DNA of 12,760 bases from an uncultured Prevotellaceae bacterium (GTDB lineage: Bacteria; Bacteroidota; Bacteroidia; Bacteroidales; Bacteroidaceae), in assembly GCA_946539475.1 (NCBI GenBank), contig CAMNHM010000075.1, positions 1-12,760 on the forward strand. Direction: 5' to 3'. The notes beneath the pieces were generated by a model that ran no database searches, had not been told where the DNA came from, and saw only the letters and a program-made list of their open reading frames with translations. Positions within the stretch are counted from its first letter, which is position 1; every line of letters begins with the position of its first letter. The position numbers and the translations under genes were made by a program. Below, piece by piece: positions 1 to 7,414 of this stretch.

Positions 1-454
1 GTACCGTCTCGAAGAAGTCGGCACCCGAGCGGTCCATCTTGTTCACGTAGCCGATACGCGGAACATTGTACTTGTCTGCCTGACGCCAGACGGTCTCCGA
101 CTGTGGCTGTACGCCATCGGCGGCGGAGTAGGTAGCCACTGCACCATCGAGCACTCGCAGCGAGCGCTCCACCTCAGCGGTGAAGTCGACGTGTCCCGGA
201 GTGTCGATGAGGTTGATCTTATATTTCTTCTGATTCCATTCCCAGTAGCAGGTCGTTGCAGCTGAGGTAATGGTGATGCCACGCTCCTGCTCCTGAGCCA
301 TCCAGTCCATAGTGGCTGCACCGTCGTGCACCTCACCTATCTTATGTGTCTTACCTGTGTAGAACAGGATGCGCTCAGAAGTGGTGGTCTTACCGGCATC
401 GATATGTGCCATGATGCCGATATTGCGTGTCAAATGCAAATCTTGTTTTGCCAT
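1..454 (-). CDS. fusA: Elongation factor G, N-terminal part (cut by window edge)
   Basis: EF-G is the cytoplasmic GTPase that moves tRNAs and mRNA through the ribosome after peptide bond formation and helps split ribosomes for recycling. The visible 151 residues are the start of the G domain, beginning [20 protein letters not shown]. All GTPase motifs in range are intact: the P-loop AHIDAGKT (residues 16-23), the switch I RGIT (59-62), DTPGH (84-88) and NKMD (138-141). The C-terminal ~550 residues lie outside the window. The start ATG at 454 gives the canonical N-terminus. It is the third gene of rpsL-rpsG-fusA, 38 nt after rpsG with no promoter visible between, so it is probably co-transcribed. 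Bacteroidetes often carry a second EF-G paralogue; the operon position argues that this is the housekeeping copy. Identification is secure; behaviour of the missing domains cannot be judged. Confidence 0.97.
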   Translation of the reverse strand, partial: MAKQDLHLTRNIGIMAHIDAGKTTTSERILFYTGKTHKIGEVHDGAATMDWMAQEQERGITITSAATTCYWEWNQKKYKINLIDTPGHVDFTAEVERSLRVLDGAVATYSAADGVQPQSETVWRQADKYNVPRIGYVNKMDRSGADFFETV

Positions 455-492
455 TGTCTTGTTGTGTATCCTAAATCTTTTTACCTATGCTA

Positions 493-969
493 TTAGAAGC
501 GGAAGTGTGCGAAGGCACGGTTGGCTTCTGCCATGCGGTGCATATCTTCCTTGCGCTTAAAGGCACCGCCCTGGTTGTTGAATGCGTCCATAATCTCAGC
601 AGCCAGCTTGTCGGCCATCGACTTGCCACTGCGCTTGCGAGCGAACGAAATCATGTTCTTCATCGACACGCTCTCCTTACGATCGGGACGGATCTCAGTA
701 GGAACCTGGAACGTAGCACCACCGATACGACGGCTCTTCACCTCCACCTGGGGGGTGATGTTGTCGAGGGCCTGCTTCCAAATCTCCAGAGGAGTCTTCT
801 CAGCCTCCTTCATCTTGTTCTTCACAATCTCCAGCGAGTTGTAGAAGATCTCATACGACTTCGACTTCTTACCGTCGAACATCAGATGATTCACGAACTT
901 CGACACCTTCGTGTCGTTGAAAACGGGATCCGGCAGGATCACACGCTTCTTTGGTTTTGCTTTTCTCAT
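493..969 (-). CDS. rpsG: 30S ribosomal protein S7
   Basis: S7 nucleates assembly of the 30S head by binding the 3' domain of 16S rRNA and lines the E-site/mRNA exit channel. The 158-residue product begins [15 protein letters not shown] and contains the family's [12 protein letters not shown] segment, the [16 protein letters not shown] beta-hairpin region, and the C-terminal [10 protein letters not shown]. The reading frame is open to an upstream ATG at 1047, but those 26 extra residues ([10 protein letters not shown]...) do not resemble S7, so the start at 969 is chosen; the length is then normal. It lies 241 nt after rpsL and 38 nt before fusA on the same strand. No TAnnTTTG box is visible on the minus strand in the gap above it, so transcription most likely comes from the rpsL promoter. 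Confidence 0.97.
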   Translation of the reverse strand: MRKAKPKKRVILPDPVFNDTKVSKFVNHLMFDGKKSKSYEIFYNSLEIVKNKMKEAEKTPLEIWKQALDNITPQVEVKSRRIGGATFQVPTEIRPDRKESVSMKNMISFARKRSGKSMADKLAAEIMDAFNNQGGAFKRKEDMHRMAEANRAFAHFRF

Positions 970-1117
970 TGTTGTTTTTAATGATTGTGTCTGCTTGGGG
1001 CTGTTCTTTTCCTTGTCTTCAACGCCCACACCCGGGCATTTACTCAACCTTCGTAAGATATCTCCAGCAAAACGGTTTCTCTCTTTCTCTCAAGTGTTCC
1101 GAGTTCTGTAAGTTTCT

Positions 1118-1199
1118 GAGTTTTTGAGTCTTTTGAGTTCATCATTGTTCTGAGCCTGCTCATCACCGAGCACTCATAAACTTAAAAACTCAAAAACTC
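1118..1199 (-). repeat. AT-rich imperfect inverted repeat between rpsL and rpsG
   Basis: Left arm gagtttttgagtcttttgag (1118-1137, continuing to about 1142) pairs imperfectly with right arm 1175-1199 (cataaacttaaaaactc, then aaaaactc). The outer 12 bases (gagtttttgagt / actcaaaaactc) are perfect and the pairing continues with a few mismatches for about 25 bp, enclosing about 32 nt. The arms are built from short direct repeats of 'gagttttt'. The right arm begins 11 nt beyond the rpsL stop in transcription order. In mRNA it would be a long, weak stem in the intercistronic spacer. It could slow or partly terminate transcription or shield the upstream 3' end from exonucleases. It has no U-run, so it is not a standard terminator. 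Confidence 0.6.
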
Positions 1200-1210
1200 A
1201 CCAACTCTTC

Positions 1211-1597
1211 TTACTTCTTCTTAGCGGCCTTTGGACGCTTAGCACCGTACTTCGAGCGACGCTGCAGGCGGTTAGCTACGCCGGCTGTATCAAGCGTGCC
1301 ACGAACGATGTGATAACGCACACCGGGGAGGTCCTTCACACGACCACCGCGCACCAGCACGATGCTGTGCTCCTGCAGGTTGTGTCCCTCACCGGGAATG
1401 TAACTGTTGACTTCCTTCTGGTTAGTCAGACGAACACGGGCTACCTTACGCATAGCCGAATTAGGCTTCTTAGGCGTCGTCGTATAGACACGTACACAGA
1501 CGCCACGACGCTGAGGACAGTTGTCCAGCGCGGGTGACTTTGACTTGTCTACGATCACCTTTCTGCCCTTGCGAACCAATTGTGAAATTGTAGGCAT
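1211..1597 (-). CDS. rpsL: 30S ribosomal protein S12
   Basis: S12 sits at the decoding centre of the 30S subunit and helps monitor codon-anticodon pairing. The 128-residue product ([13 protein letters not shown]...) contains the two conserved loops [19 protein letters not shown] (residues 40-58) and [17 protein letters not shown] (84-100), and a lysine-rich tail KRPKAAKKK. Lysines 43 and 88, where substitutions in other bacteria give streptomycin resistance or dependence, are wild type, as is Asp89, which is modified in many bacteria. The length is normal for the family, and the start ATG at 1597 gives the canonical N-terminus. It is the first gene of the str operon, read divergently from the phosphoesterase gene, with a ~90-nt leader from the predicted promoter at 1698-1729. 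Confidence 0.98.
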   Translation of the reverse strand: MPTISQLVRKGRKVIVDKSKSPALDNCPQRRGVCVRVYTTTPKKPNSAMRKVARVRLTNQKEVNSYIPGEGHNLQEHSIVLVRGGRVKDLPGVRYHIVRGTLDTAGVANRLQRRSKYGAKRPKAAKKK

Positions 1598-1697
1598 AAT
1601 TAAATTTACTTTTTTTTGTTGTTTATTTATATTATTATTGTATATATTTCAGCACATTACAATACCCCCTCGTCACATAAGGGTGCATTTCGGGCTG

Positions 1698-1729
1698 CAA
1701 AGGTACACAATTTCTTTCATTCCACCTAA
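1698..1729 (-). promoter_or_regulatory. Bacteroidetes-type promoter for rpsL-rpsG-fusA
   Basis: On the minus strand a perfect -7 box TACCTTTG (TAnnTTTG) spans 1705-1698. A weak -33 match TTAG (three of four against TTTG) lies 20 bases upstream at 1729-1726. Transcription would start about 5-7 bases beyond the -7 box, giving a leader of about 90 nt before rpsL. The call rests on the known Bacteroidetes consensus; the start site is inferred. Confidence 0.75.
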
Positions 1730-1853
1730 CATATCGAGCATTAAACCCAAAACATAAACAATAATTAACCAAATATAACATACAAAAAGACTCCACTTCC
1801 CTTCTTTCGGTCTCTCCGTGACATTCCGTCGCCCGTTTTTTCCTATCCGTACG

Positions 1854-1885
1854 CTTGGCAGTATCAGAAATAATGTGTACCTTTG
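1854..1885 (+). promoter_or_regulatory. Bacteroidetes-type promoter for the phosphoesterase operon
   Basis: The -7 box TACCTTTG (1878-1885) has a -33 match CTTG (1854-1857, within TTGGCA 1855-1860) 20 bases upstream. Predicted initiation near 1890 leaves only about 20 nt of leader before the ATG at 1911. This supports that start codon and rules out translation from further upstream. Confidence 0.72.
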
Positions 1886-1910
1886 CACGTCGTAAAGACA
1901 TCAACTCTGA

Positions 1911-3005
1911 ATGAAAGCTATGTGGATGCTCATTTTCATGGCCCTGCCGCTGGCAGGCATTATTTATGTAGGATGGCACGTATGGACGCTGCTGCCCCTC
2001 GCTGCCCTGTGGCGGGCAGTAGTCGTGGGACTGCTCGTCGCGTGCTTTGCAATGCTGTTTCTCGACTTTAGCGGACGGCTCGACACGATACCCCTACCCT
2101 TGGCACGCGTGTGCTACGAGATTGGCACGTCGTCAGTCTTCGTGCTGCTCTACCTCGTCATGACGTTCATCGTGCTCGACCTCGGGCGCCTCGTAGGGAT
2201 CGTCCCGCGGCAGTGGCTCCACGGCAACTGGGTCACGGTGGCAGCCGTCACCGGATTCATCGTCACGCTGTTTGTCTGCGGCAACCTCCACTATTATAAT
2301 AAGGTTCGCGTACCTATTAATATTACGAGCCGAAAGCCGCTGCCCAAAGACTATCGCATCGTAATGATGAGCGACCTGCACCTGGGCTACCATAACACGC
2401 GCAGCGACCTGGCCCACTGGGTCGACATGGTCAACGCCGAGCATCCCGACCTGATACTCATTGCCGGCGACATCATCGACGTCAGCATCCGTCCGCTGAT
2501 GGAGGAGCAGATGGCCGAGGAGTTTCATCGGCTGAAGGCTCCCGTCTACGCCTGTCTGGGCAACCACGAATACTACAGCGGCACGCCGCTGGCACAGCAG
2601 TTCTACCGCGATGCCGGCATCCACCTGCTGAGCGACCAGTCGGCAGTCGTCGACGATGCGATTGTCGTCATCGGCCGCGACGACCGCACCAACAGACGCC
2701 GCAAAGGCCTGCGCGACCTTGTCAACGAGGTCGACAAGTCGAAGTTCATCATCGTCCTCGACCATCAGCCCTACGCCCTCGACCGGGCAGAGAAGTGCAA
2801 GGCCGACTTCCAGCTCAGCGGCCACACCCACCGCGGACAGGTATGGCCCATCTCCTGGATTACCGACGCGATCTACGAATGCTCCTGGGGCAGCCATCAG
2901 CGCGGCGACACCCAGTACTACGTCTCGTCGGGCATCGGAATCTGGGGCGGCAAATTCCGTATCGGCACACAGTCGGAATATGTCGTCGCAACGCTCCAGC
3001 TCTGA
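1911..3005 (+). CDS. Membrane-anchored calcineurin-like metallophosphoesterase (YkuE/YaeI type)
   Basis: This 364-residue protein has about four N-terminal transmembrane helices (roughly residues 4-24, 32-53, 69-91, 107-124) and a two-metal phosphoesterase domain from about residue 147 to the end. The metal and catalytic motifs are complete: SDLH (154-157), GDIID (186-190), GNHE (217-220), DHQP (284-287) and GHTHRGQ (304-310). The GHTHRGQ ending and membrane anchor resemble the YkuE/YaeI group, which includes enzymes acting on lipid-linked phosphates (for example LpxG-type UDP-diacylglucosamine hydrolases); the substrate here cannot be read from sequence. It leads a three-gene operon, with the next ATG four bases after its stop, so it likely works at the envelope together with the two exported transglutaminase-like proteins. 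Family assignment is confident; the specific reaction is unknown. Confidence 0.92.
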   Translation: MKAMWMLIFMALPLAGIIYVGWHVWTLLPLAALWRAVVVGLLVACFAMLFLDFSGRLDTIPLPLARVCYEIGTSSVFVLLYLVMTFIVLDLGRLVGIVPRQWLHGNWVTVAAVTGFIVTLFVCGNLHYYNKVRVPINITSRKPLPKDYRIVMMSDLHLGYHNTRSDLAHWVDMVNAEHPDLILIAGDIIDVSIRPLMEEQMAEEFHRLKAPVYACLGNHEYYSGTPLAQQFYRDAGIHLLSDQSAVVDDAIVVIGRDDRTNRRRKGLRDLVNEVDKSKFIIVLDHQPYALDRAEKCKADFQLSGHTHRGQVWPISWITDAIYECSWGSHQRGDTQYYVSSGIGIWGGKFRIGTQSEYVVATLQL

Positions 3006-3009
3006 CACT

Positions 3010-4809
3010 ATGCGCATCCTTAACTCGATCCTAGCACTATTGTGCCTGGTGCTGACGGCTCAGGCACAAACGGCCACCGACAACATCGTCATCAGCGATG
3101 CCACCTGCCAATACTGGCCCGTCGCCGCCGACGACGGCACACTGCGCTTCAAGAACAAGACGCAGACCACCTACCTCGCCGAGCGCATGGGCGGAAGGGT
3201 GGAGCCGGCCATCTACTACGGCAACGACATTACCCTCGACAGCTACTCGGCAGGCCTCGGCAACGTGGCGCAGTTCAAGAGCATAGAGCCTCCCGGCGTA
3301 TTCTATGGCGACATGCGCGTCTGCTACTATCAACTCTACCTCTCCCGAAAGGGGAAAAAGGCGACGGCACGCTTCGAGCGCACGTTCAACGACTGCCGCT
3401 TCGTCGATTGCATCTTCCTCGACGACGACTATCTCACGCGCCACAAGCGACTCGAGATCACCCTGCCGGAAGGCTACCGACTGGAGGAGTACAACCTCAA
3501 CGAGCACATCAGCAAGCAGCAATACACCGACGCCAAAGGCAACCGCATCGTCAGCTACACCATCACCGACCAGCCAGCTGCCAGGCAAGAGCAGCACATG
3601 CCCTCAGCGCTGAAGTGGCGACCGTGCGTACTGCTGCTAGGAGCTTTCCGCGATGTGAGCGACCTCTACGCATGGAGCCAGCAGCAGTCGGACGTCGACT
3701 GCCGCGTGGCGAACATCGACTCGCTGCTGACGGCTATCGCCACCGATGCCACGACGAAAGAGGAGCGCATGCGACGTACGTTTGCATGGGTACAGTCCAA
3801 CATCCGCTACGTGGCCTACGAAGCCGGCAAGGCCAGCCATCGGCCCGACACTCCCGCAGAGGTGCTCCGCAAGCGCTACGGCGACTGCAAGGGGATGTCG
3901 CTGCTGCTGAAAACGCTGCTCCAGGCACAGGGCATCGACGCACGGCTGACGTATGTTGGCACCGACGATATTCCCTGGAAGCCCAGCGACGTGCCCGCCC
4001 TCGTCGCCCTCAACCACGTCATCTGCATCGCCACCGTCGACACCACAAGCTACTACCTCGACCCCACCACGCGCTTTCAGCCTGCCGAGTACGTGCCCGC
4101 CTACCTGCAGGGACATGAGGCACTGATGGAGGACGGCACAGGCTACGCCGTCGTCAACATCCCTGCCCTGCCACCGTCGTCATCGACCGATTCCCTCCGC
4201 TACGACGTCACAATCGGCGACCGTTGCCTCGACATACGGGCCGTAGCATCGTGGAGCGGGACGATGAAAGAGCTCATCCTGCGCAGCTATCGCACCGAAG
4301 ACACGAAAGACAAGGGCGAGCTGACCTCCCGACTGCTGAATGCCAACGACCGACATCGCACGGTGACCCGCGCCACATGGACCGCCGACACCTGCTCTGC
4401 GCAATGGGCGGTGCTCGAAGGAGTGCTTACCGACCCGAAGGCCGTCATCACTACAGGCACGGAGACCTATGTCGAGCTCGACCCACACAGCGACATGATG
4501 GCAATGCCCATCGACACGGCCCAACGCGTGAACGACGTAGAGCTGCCCTTCTGCTGTCATACCGTCCGCGAAGTGTGCCTCACGCTGCCCGAAGGCACAC
4601 AGGCAGGCCCATTGCCGAAGGGCACCAGCATCCGGCTGCCACAGGCGACACTCAGCTGCACCTTCGAGCAAGTCGGCCGGAGCATCGTCTTCCGCAAGGT
4701 GATGACCGTCCACAAGCGGCTCATACCACGACAGCAGATTCCCCAATGGAATGCTGCGCTGCGGCGCTGGCACAACGCCTGCAGCGAGCAAGTCATATTG
4801 AAACGATAA
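3010..4809 (+). CDS. Exported DUF3857/transglutaminase-like protein with intact triad
   Basis: This 599-residue protein starts with a signal peptide, MRILNSILALLCLVLTAQA, with likely cleavage before QT. Residues about 25-235 form a beta-rich region of DUF3857 character. A transglutaminase-like core follows (about 249-365), with Cys293 in YGDCKGMSLLLKTLL, His336 in LNHVICIA and Asp351 in YYLDPT: the complete papain-like triad in the expected order and context. The C-terminal ~220 residues are another beta-rich segment like the C-terminal domain of such proteins. In bacteria this fold can hydrolyse or cross-link peptides; the substrate is unknown and no member is well characterised to my knowledge. 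The start at 3010 is chosen for the signal peptide and the 4-base gap after the phosphoesterase; an in-frame ATG at 2656 would overlap that gene by 350 bases with a low-complexity Ser/Thr-rich extension. The likely location is the periplasm. Confidence 0.88.
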   Translation: MRILNSILALLCLVLTAQAQTATDNIVISDATCQYWPVAADDGTLRFKNKTQTTYLAERMGGRVEPAIYYGNDITLDSYSAGLGNVAQFKSIEPPGVFYGDMRVCYYQLYLSRKGKKATARFERTFNDCRFVDCIFLDDDYLTRHKRLEITLPEGYRLEEYNLNEHISKQQYTDAKGNRIVSYTITDQPAARQEQHMPSALKWRPCVLLLGAFRDVSDLYAWSQQQSDVDCRVANIDSLLTAIATDATTKEERMRRTFAWVQSNIRYVAYEAGKASHRPDTPAEVLRKRYGDCKGMSLLLKTLLQAQGIDARLTYVGTDDIPWKPSDVPALVALNHVICIATVDTTSYYLDPTTRFQPAEYVPAYLQGHEALMEDGTGYAVVNIPALPPSSSTDSLRYDVTIGDRCLDIRAVASWSGTMKELILRSYRTEDTKDKGELTSRLLNANDRHRTVTRATWTADTCSAQWAVLEGVLTDPKAVITTGTETYVELDPHSDMMAMPIDTAQRVNDVELPFCCHTVREVCLTLPEGTQAGPLPKGTSIRLPQATLSCTFEQVGRSIVFRKVMTVHKRLIPRQQIPQWNAALRRWHNACSEQVILKR

Positions 4810-4822
4810 CCCCCAAACCATC

Positions 4823-7000
4823 ATGCAGAAAAAGCTCATGCTCAGCATCATGCTGACGTTATTCACTGTCGTTGCAGCTATGGCCGACGACAAGGAGAGA
4901 TACCAGAAACTGGCAGAGACGATCAGAAACGAGGTATGGTCGAAAGACCTGCCTGCTTTCAACCAGCGCAGCTGCCCGGAGGAGTTCAAGAGCTACTCGG
5001 CCGTAGTACTGGCAGCCTATAACGAAGTGACCGTCGACCAGCACCTGCGGGCGAACATCATGGAGATGCTCTTCACCTACAGCGTGGGACATAAGGTGAC
5101 TGCCAACAACTGCACACGTCGCCTCATAGCCATCAACGACGAGCGGGCTCGCGATGAGTATGCCGAATTCGACTTCTCGGCCATCTGGAAGACAGCCATG
5201 CACAAACGACAGGCGGTGATGGGCATGCGCGTCATCAAGCCATCGGGCGAGGTGCGCGAAGTGAATGCCGACGACTTCGTCGTCATCGACGAGGGACGCA
5301 GCGGGCGACACCAACGGCGCAAGCTGGCAGTGCCCGACCTGCAGGTTGGCGATCTCATCGACTACTTCTACTACACCATCGACGACATCGCAGAGCGGAG
5401 CATAGAGCCTTTCGTCATCCAGCTACTCGGCGACATGCCCATACTGTCGTTTCAGATACACTGCGTCATCGACCGCGACCTCACCACACAGTACCGCACG
5501 CTCAACGGTGCACCTGACTTCACGGCAAGCACCGACGACGAAGGAAACATCGTGCTCGACCTAGAGATAAAGGACCAGACAGAGACGGCCCCACGACTCT
5601 GGTACAACAGCGCTGAGCAGGCGCCACGAATCCTGCTCTACATCAGCGGGCGAAGCCTGAAAGGCGAGTGGAGGGCTCCCAGCCTACAGCAGAAAGGACT
5701 GCAGGCCAACCCGCACTTCAGCACCATCGTCGACGACGACGTGCAGTACCGTTCGACGACCCACTTCGGCAACGGCATCACCAGGTACTCCCTCTGGGGC
5801 AAGGACCTCAAGGAGTGGCGTGCATATTGCGACCGCGTGGCAGCAATGGACATCACGAAGGAGGAGCGCGTGGCACGACTCTACACCGGACTGATCTACC
5901 TGCTGCGCTTCAGCCGAACAGGCCAGCTGAGCTCGGGAGCACTCTTTGGCATGCTCAGCGAGGCACTGCAGAAGCAGGGCATCACCTCACATCAGCTCTT
6001 CACCACCAGCGACCAGGCAGAGCCTATCGACCAGCTCATCAGCTATCGCAACACCACATGGGGACTCTATCTGATGAGCATCGACAAAGTGCTGCTGCCA
6101 CCCTCCTACGACATGTCGCCCTTCACCATTCCCGCCGCTTTTCAGGGACGGCCGGCAATCCTCGACGACGGCAACGGACAGATCATCAATCTGCCGCGCA
6201 GCACGCCCGACGACAACCAGATGTGTGCCGACGTCAGCGTCACCTTCCCGGGCATCGCTGGCCAAGCCGACTCCCCCACCCTGCTGCGCATCAACCGACG
6301 TTGCGCCGCCACAGGGGCACAGCGCGAGAGTCCCAACCTGCTATACGTCATGAGCGACCGACTGATGGCGGATGCCTTCCGATACATGGGCATCGACCGC
6401 GAGTTGACCGACCTCGTGGGCAAGAAATACCGCGACGACATGGAGGAGAGCATCTGCCAGCTGCACGAGGAGGAGCGGCAGCTCTATGCCGCTGAGGCGA
6501 AGATGTATCACGGCACCGACATCGGGCAGCTCATCGACTACAGCATGGAGAACATCGGATTCCTCTACGGCAGCGACACACTTGTCTACCGCTCCTCCTA
6601 CGACATCGACGGACTCGTGAAGCGAGCCGGTCAGAACCTCATGCTCGACGTCGGCCGTCTCTTCGCCCACCAGCTGAAGGTAGAGGGGGCAGAGCGGCAG
6701 CGCACGGCAGCCATACACTATGGACATCCTGCCTGCCGGCTCACCTATCGCTACACCATCGAGCTGCCCGAAGGCTACGTCGCCGACTCCGTCAGCCTGG
6801 CCAGCCTCAACACCTGCGTCGACAACTCCTGCGGATCATTCTCGACAGAGGCCGCCGTCGACGGTCGGCAGCTACGCCTGACCATCGTCAAATGCTACCA
6901 GCATGCTGAGGAGCCACTGGAGAAGTGGCCCGAAGTGCTGGAGTTCGTCGATGCCGCCGCCAGTTTCAACGCCGCCCAGCTCATCCTCCGTCGCGAGTAG
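4823..7000 (+). CDS. Exported DUF3857-like protein with degenerate transglutaminase domain (pseudoenzyme)
   Basis: This 725-residue protein has a signal peptide, MQKKLMLSIMLTLFTVVAAMA, with likely cleavage before DDKE. Residues about 120-290 are DUF3857-like (IKPSGEVREV, LQVGDLIDYFYY). Residues about 345-450 align with the transglutaminase core of the upstream gene: both begin TKEER, share a helix ending in QG-I, and later have ILDDGNG / LMEDGTG. All catalytic positions differ: Ser371 for Cys, Thr411 for His, Pro426 for Asp. The His-to-Asp stretch aligns without gaps, and about 18 residues preceding the Cys are missing. The last ~150 residues are a beta-rich domain. It starts 13 bases after the upstream stop, so the operon almost certainly encodes an enzyme with a catalytically dead partner. 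It may bind substrate, regulate or scaffold; that is inference. The frame is long and intact, so it is not a decaying pseudogene. Confidence 0.82.
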   Translation: MQKKLMLSIMLTLFTVVAAMADDKERYQKLAETIRNEVWSKDLPAFNQRSCPEEFKSYSAVVLAAYNEVTVDQHLRANIMEMLFTYSVGHKVTANNCTRRLIAINDERARDEYAEFDFSAIWKTAMHKRQAVMGMRVIKPSGEVREVNADDFVVIDEGRSGRHQRRKLAVPDLQVGDLIDYFYYTIDDIAERSIEPFVIQLLGDMPILSFQIHCVIDRDLTTQYRTLNGAPDFTASTDDEGNIVLDLEIKDQTETAPRLWYNSAEQAPRILLYISGRSLKGEWRAPSLQQKGLQANPHFSTIVDDDVQYRSTTHFGNGITRYSLWGKDLKEWRAYCDRVAAMDITKEERVARLYTGLIYLLRFSRTGQLSSGALFGMLSEALQKQGITSHQLFTTSDQAEPIDQLISYRNTTWGLYLMSIDKVLLPPSYDMSPFTIPAAFQGRPAILDDGNGQIINLPRSTPDDNQMCADVSVTFPGIAGQADSPTLLRINRRCAATGAQRESPNLLYVMSDRLMADAFRYMGIDRELTDLVGKKYRDDMEESICQLHEEERQLYAAEAKMYHGTDIGQLIDYSMENIGFLYGSDTLVYRSSYDIDGLVKRAGQNLMLDVGRLFAHQLKVEGAERQRTAAIHYGHPACRLTYRYTIELPEGYVADSVSLASLNTCVDNSCGSFSTEAAVDGRQLRLTIVKCYQHAEEPLEKWPEVLEFVDAAASFNAAQLILRRE

Positions 7001-7032
7001 CACCACCACGAACTACAACCGCAGAAGAGAGA

Positions 7033-7134
7033 GAAGCCTCGAGAGATACGTTCCGAAGCCTCGAGAGATACGTTCCGAAGCCTCGAGAGATACGTTCTGA
7101 AGCCCCGAGAGATACGTTCTGAAGCCTCGAGAGA
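7033..7134 (+). repeat. 22-bp tandem repeat, about 4.6 copies
   Basis: Units start at 7033, 7055, 7077 and 7099, with a partial copy at 7121-7134. The unit reads GAAGCCTCGAGAGATACGTT followed by CC or CT. Copies 1 and 2 are identical; copy 3 differs by one base at the end; copy 4 has CCCCGAG for CCTCGAG. The unit length is not a multiple of three, so the array shifts frame with each copy and is not a coding repeat. It begins 33 bases after the pseudoenzyme stop codon and so lies in the operon's 3' untranslated region. Confidence 0.95.
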
Positions 7135-7172
7135 AAACTACACTGAAAACCAGCAAGATACATTTTCTTGAT

Positions 7173-7237
7173 TTGTTTACGCCGTGTAAACAACTTGTTT
7201 TTGCCGCAGAAACAACTTGTTTACACGGCGTAAACAA
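7173..7237. repeat. Perfect 21-bp inverted repeat with self-palindromic arms
   Basis: Arm 7173-7193 (ttgtttacgccgtgtaaac, then aa) is the exact reverse complement of 7217-7237, with a 23-base centre. Each arm is also a short palindrome: GTTTAC around GCCGT (left) or ACGGC (right), then GTAAAC. Two copies of AAACAACTTGTTT (7188-7200 and 7210-7222) straddle the inner edges. It could form a 21-bp hairpin or cruciform, or present paired protein-binding sites. Neither strand has a T-run after the stem, so an ordinary intrinsic terminator is unlikely. Confidence 0.9.
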
Positions 7238-7400
7238 GTTGTTCCAACCGAAAAGACAAATCTGGAACAAGTTGTTCCAACAAAATCAAAAGAGCTGGAA
7301 CAAGTTGTTCCAACCCAAAAGGAAAAGCTGGAACAAGTTGTTCCAACCCAAAAGGAAAAGCTGGAACAAGTTGTTCCAGCCATTCAGAAACGACTGGAAC
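7230..7400. repeat. 33-bp tandem array of 17-bp palindromes
   Basis: Units start at 7230, 7263, 7296, 7329 and 7362, with a final half unit (TGGAAC) at 7395-7400. The core TGGAACAAGTTGTTCCA is a perfect palindrome around one central base at 7263-7279, 7296-7312, 7329-7345 and 7362-7378. The first unit (7230-7246) has a variant left half (GTAAACAA) that overlaps the preceding inverted repeat. Units 7296-7328 and 7329-7361 are identical; in the other units the core is kept while the 14-16-base linkers differ. The unit lacks stop codons in several frames, so open frames arise by chance. Confidence 0.95.
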
Positions 7401-7414
7401 TGACAGTATCTTGT

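Larger units (their letters stand above)
1598..1910. other. Divergent intergenic region (rpsL / metallophosphoesterase)
   Basis: This 313-base non-coding stretch separates two divergent operons and holds one Bacteroidetes-type promoter for each direction (listed separately). The rpsL side has an AT-rich leader of about 90 nt with a possible small hairpin: read on the minus strand, ACCC...GGGT around 1667-1687. The central part (about 1740-1800) is AT-rich and then pyrimidine-rich (cttcccttctttcggtctct). Open frames crossing it encode nothing recognisable. I see no tRNA, riboswitch or strong terminator. Confidence 0.7.

Noticed and set aside
1211..1597. Streptomycin-resistance allele of S12
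   Set aside because: Lys43 and Lys88 and the residues around them are wild type.
1635..1979. 114-codon minus-strand frame across the divergent intergenic region
   Set aside because: It covers both promoters and the phosphoesterase start, and its product resembles nothing known.
2656..3009. N-terminal extension of the transglutaminase from an upstream ATG
   Set aside because: It would overlap the phosphoesterase gene by 350 bases with low-complexity Ser/Thr sequence and would bury the signal peptide starting at 3010.
2133..3017. 294-codon minus-strand frame antisense to the phosphoesterase gene
   Set aside because: A Val/Asp-rich shadow of GAC/GTC-rich coding; the plus-strand gene has full motifs.
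7230..7400. CRISPR-like array (regular palindromic repeats with variable linkers)
   Set aside because: Repeat core 17 bases and linkers of 14-16 bases are too short, two linkers are identical, and there are no cas genes.
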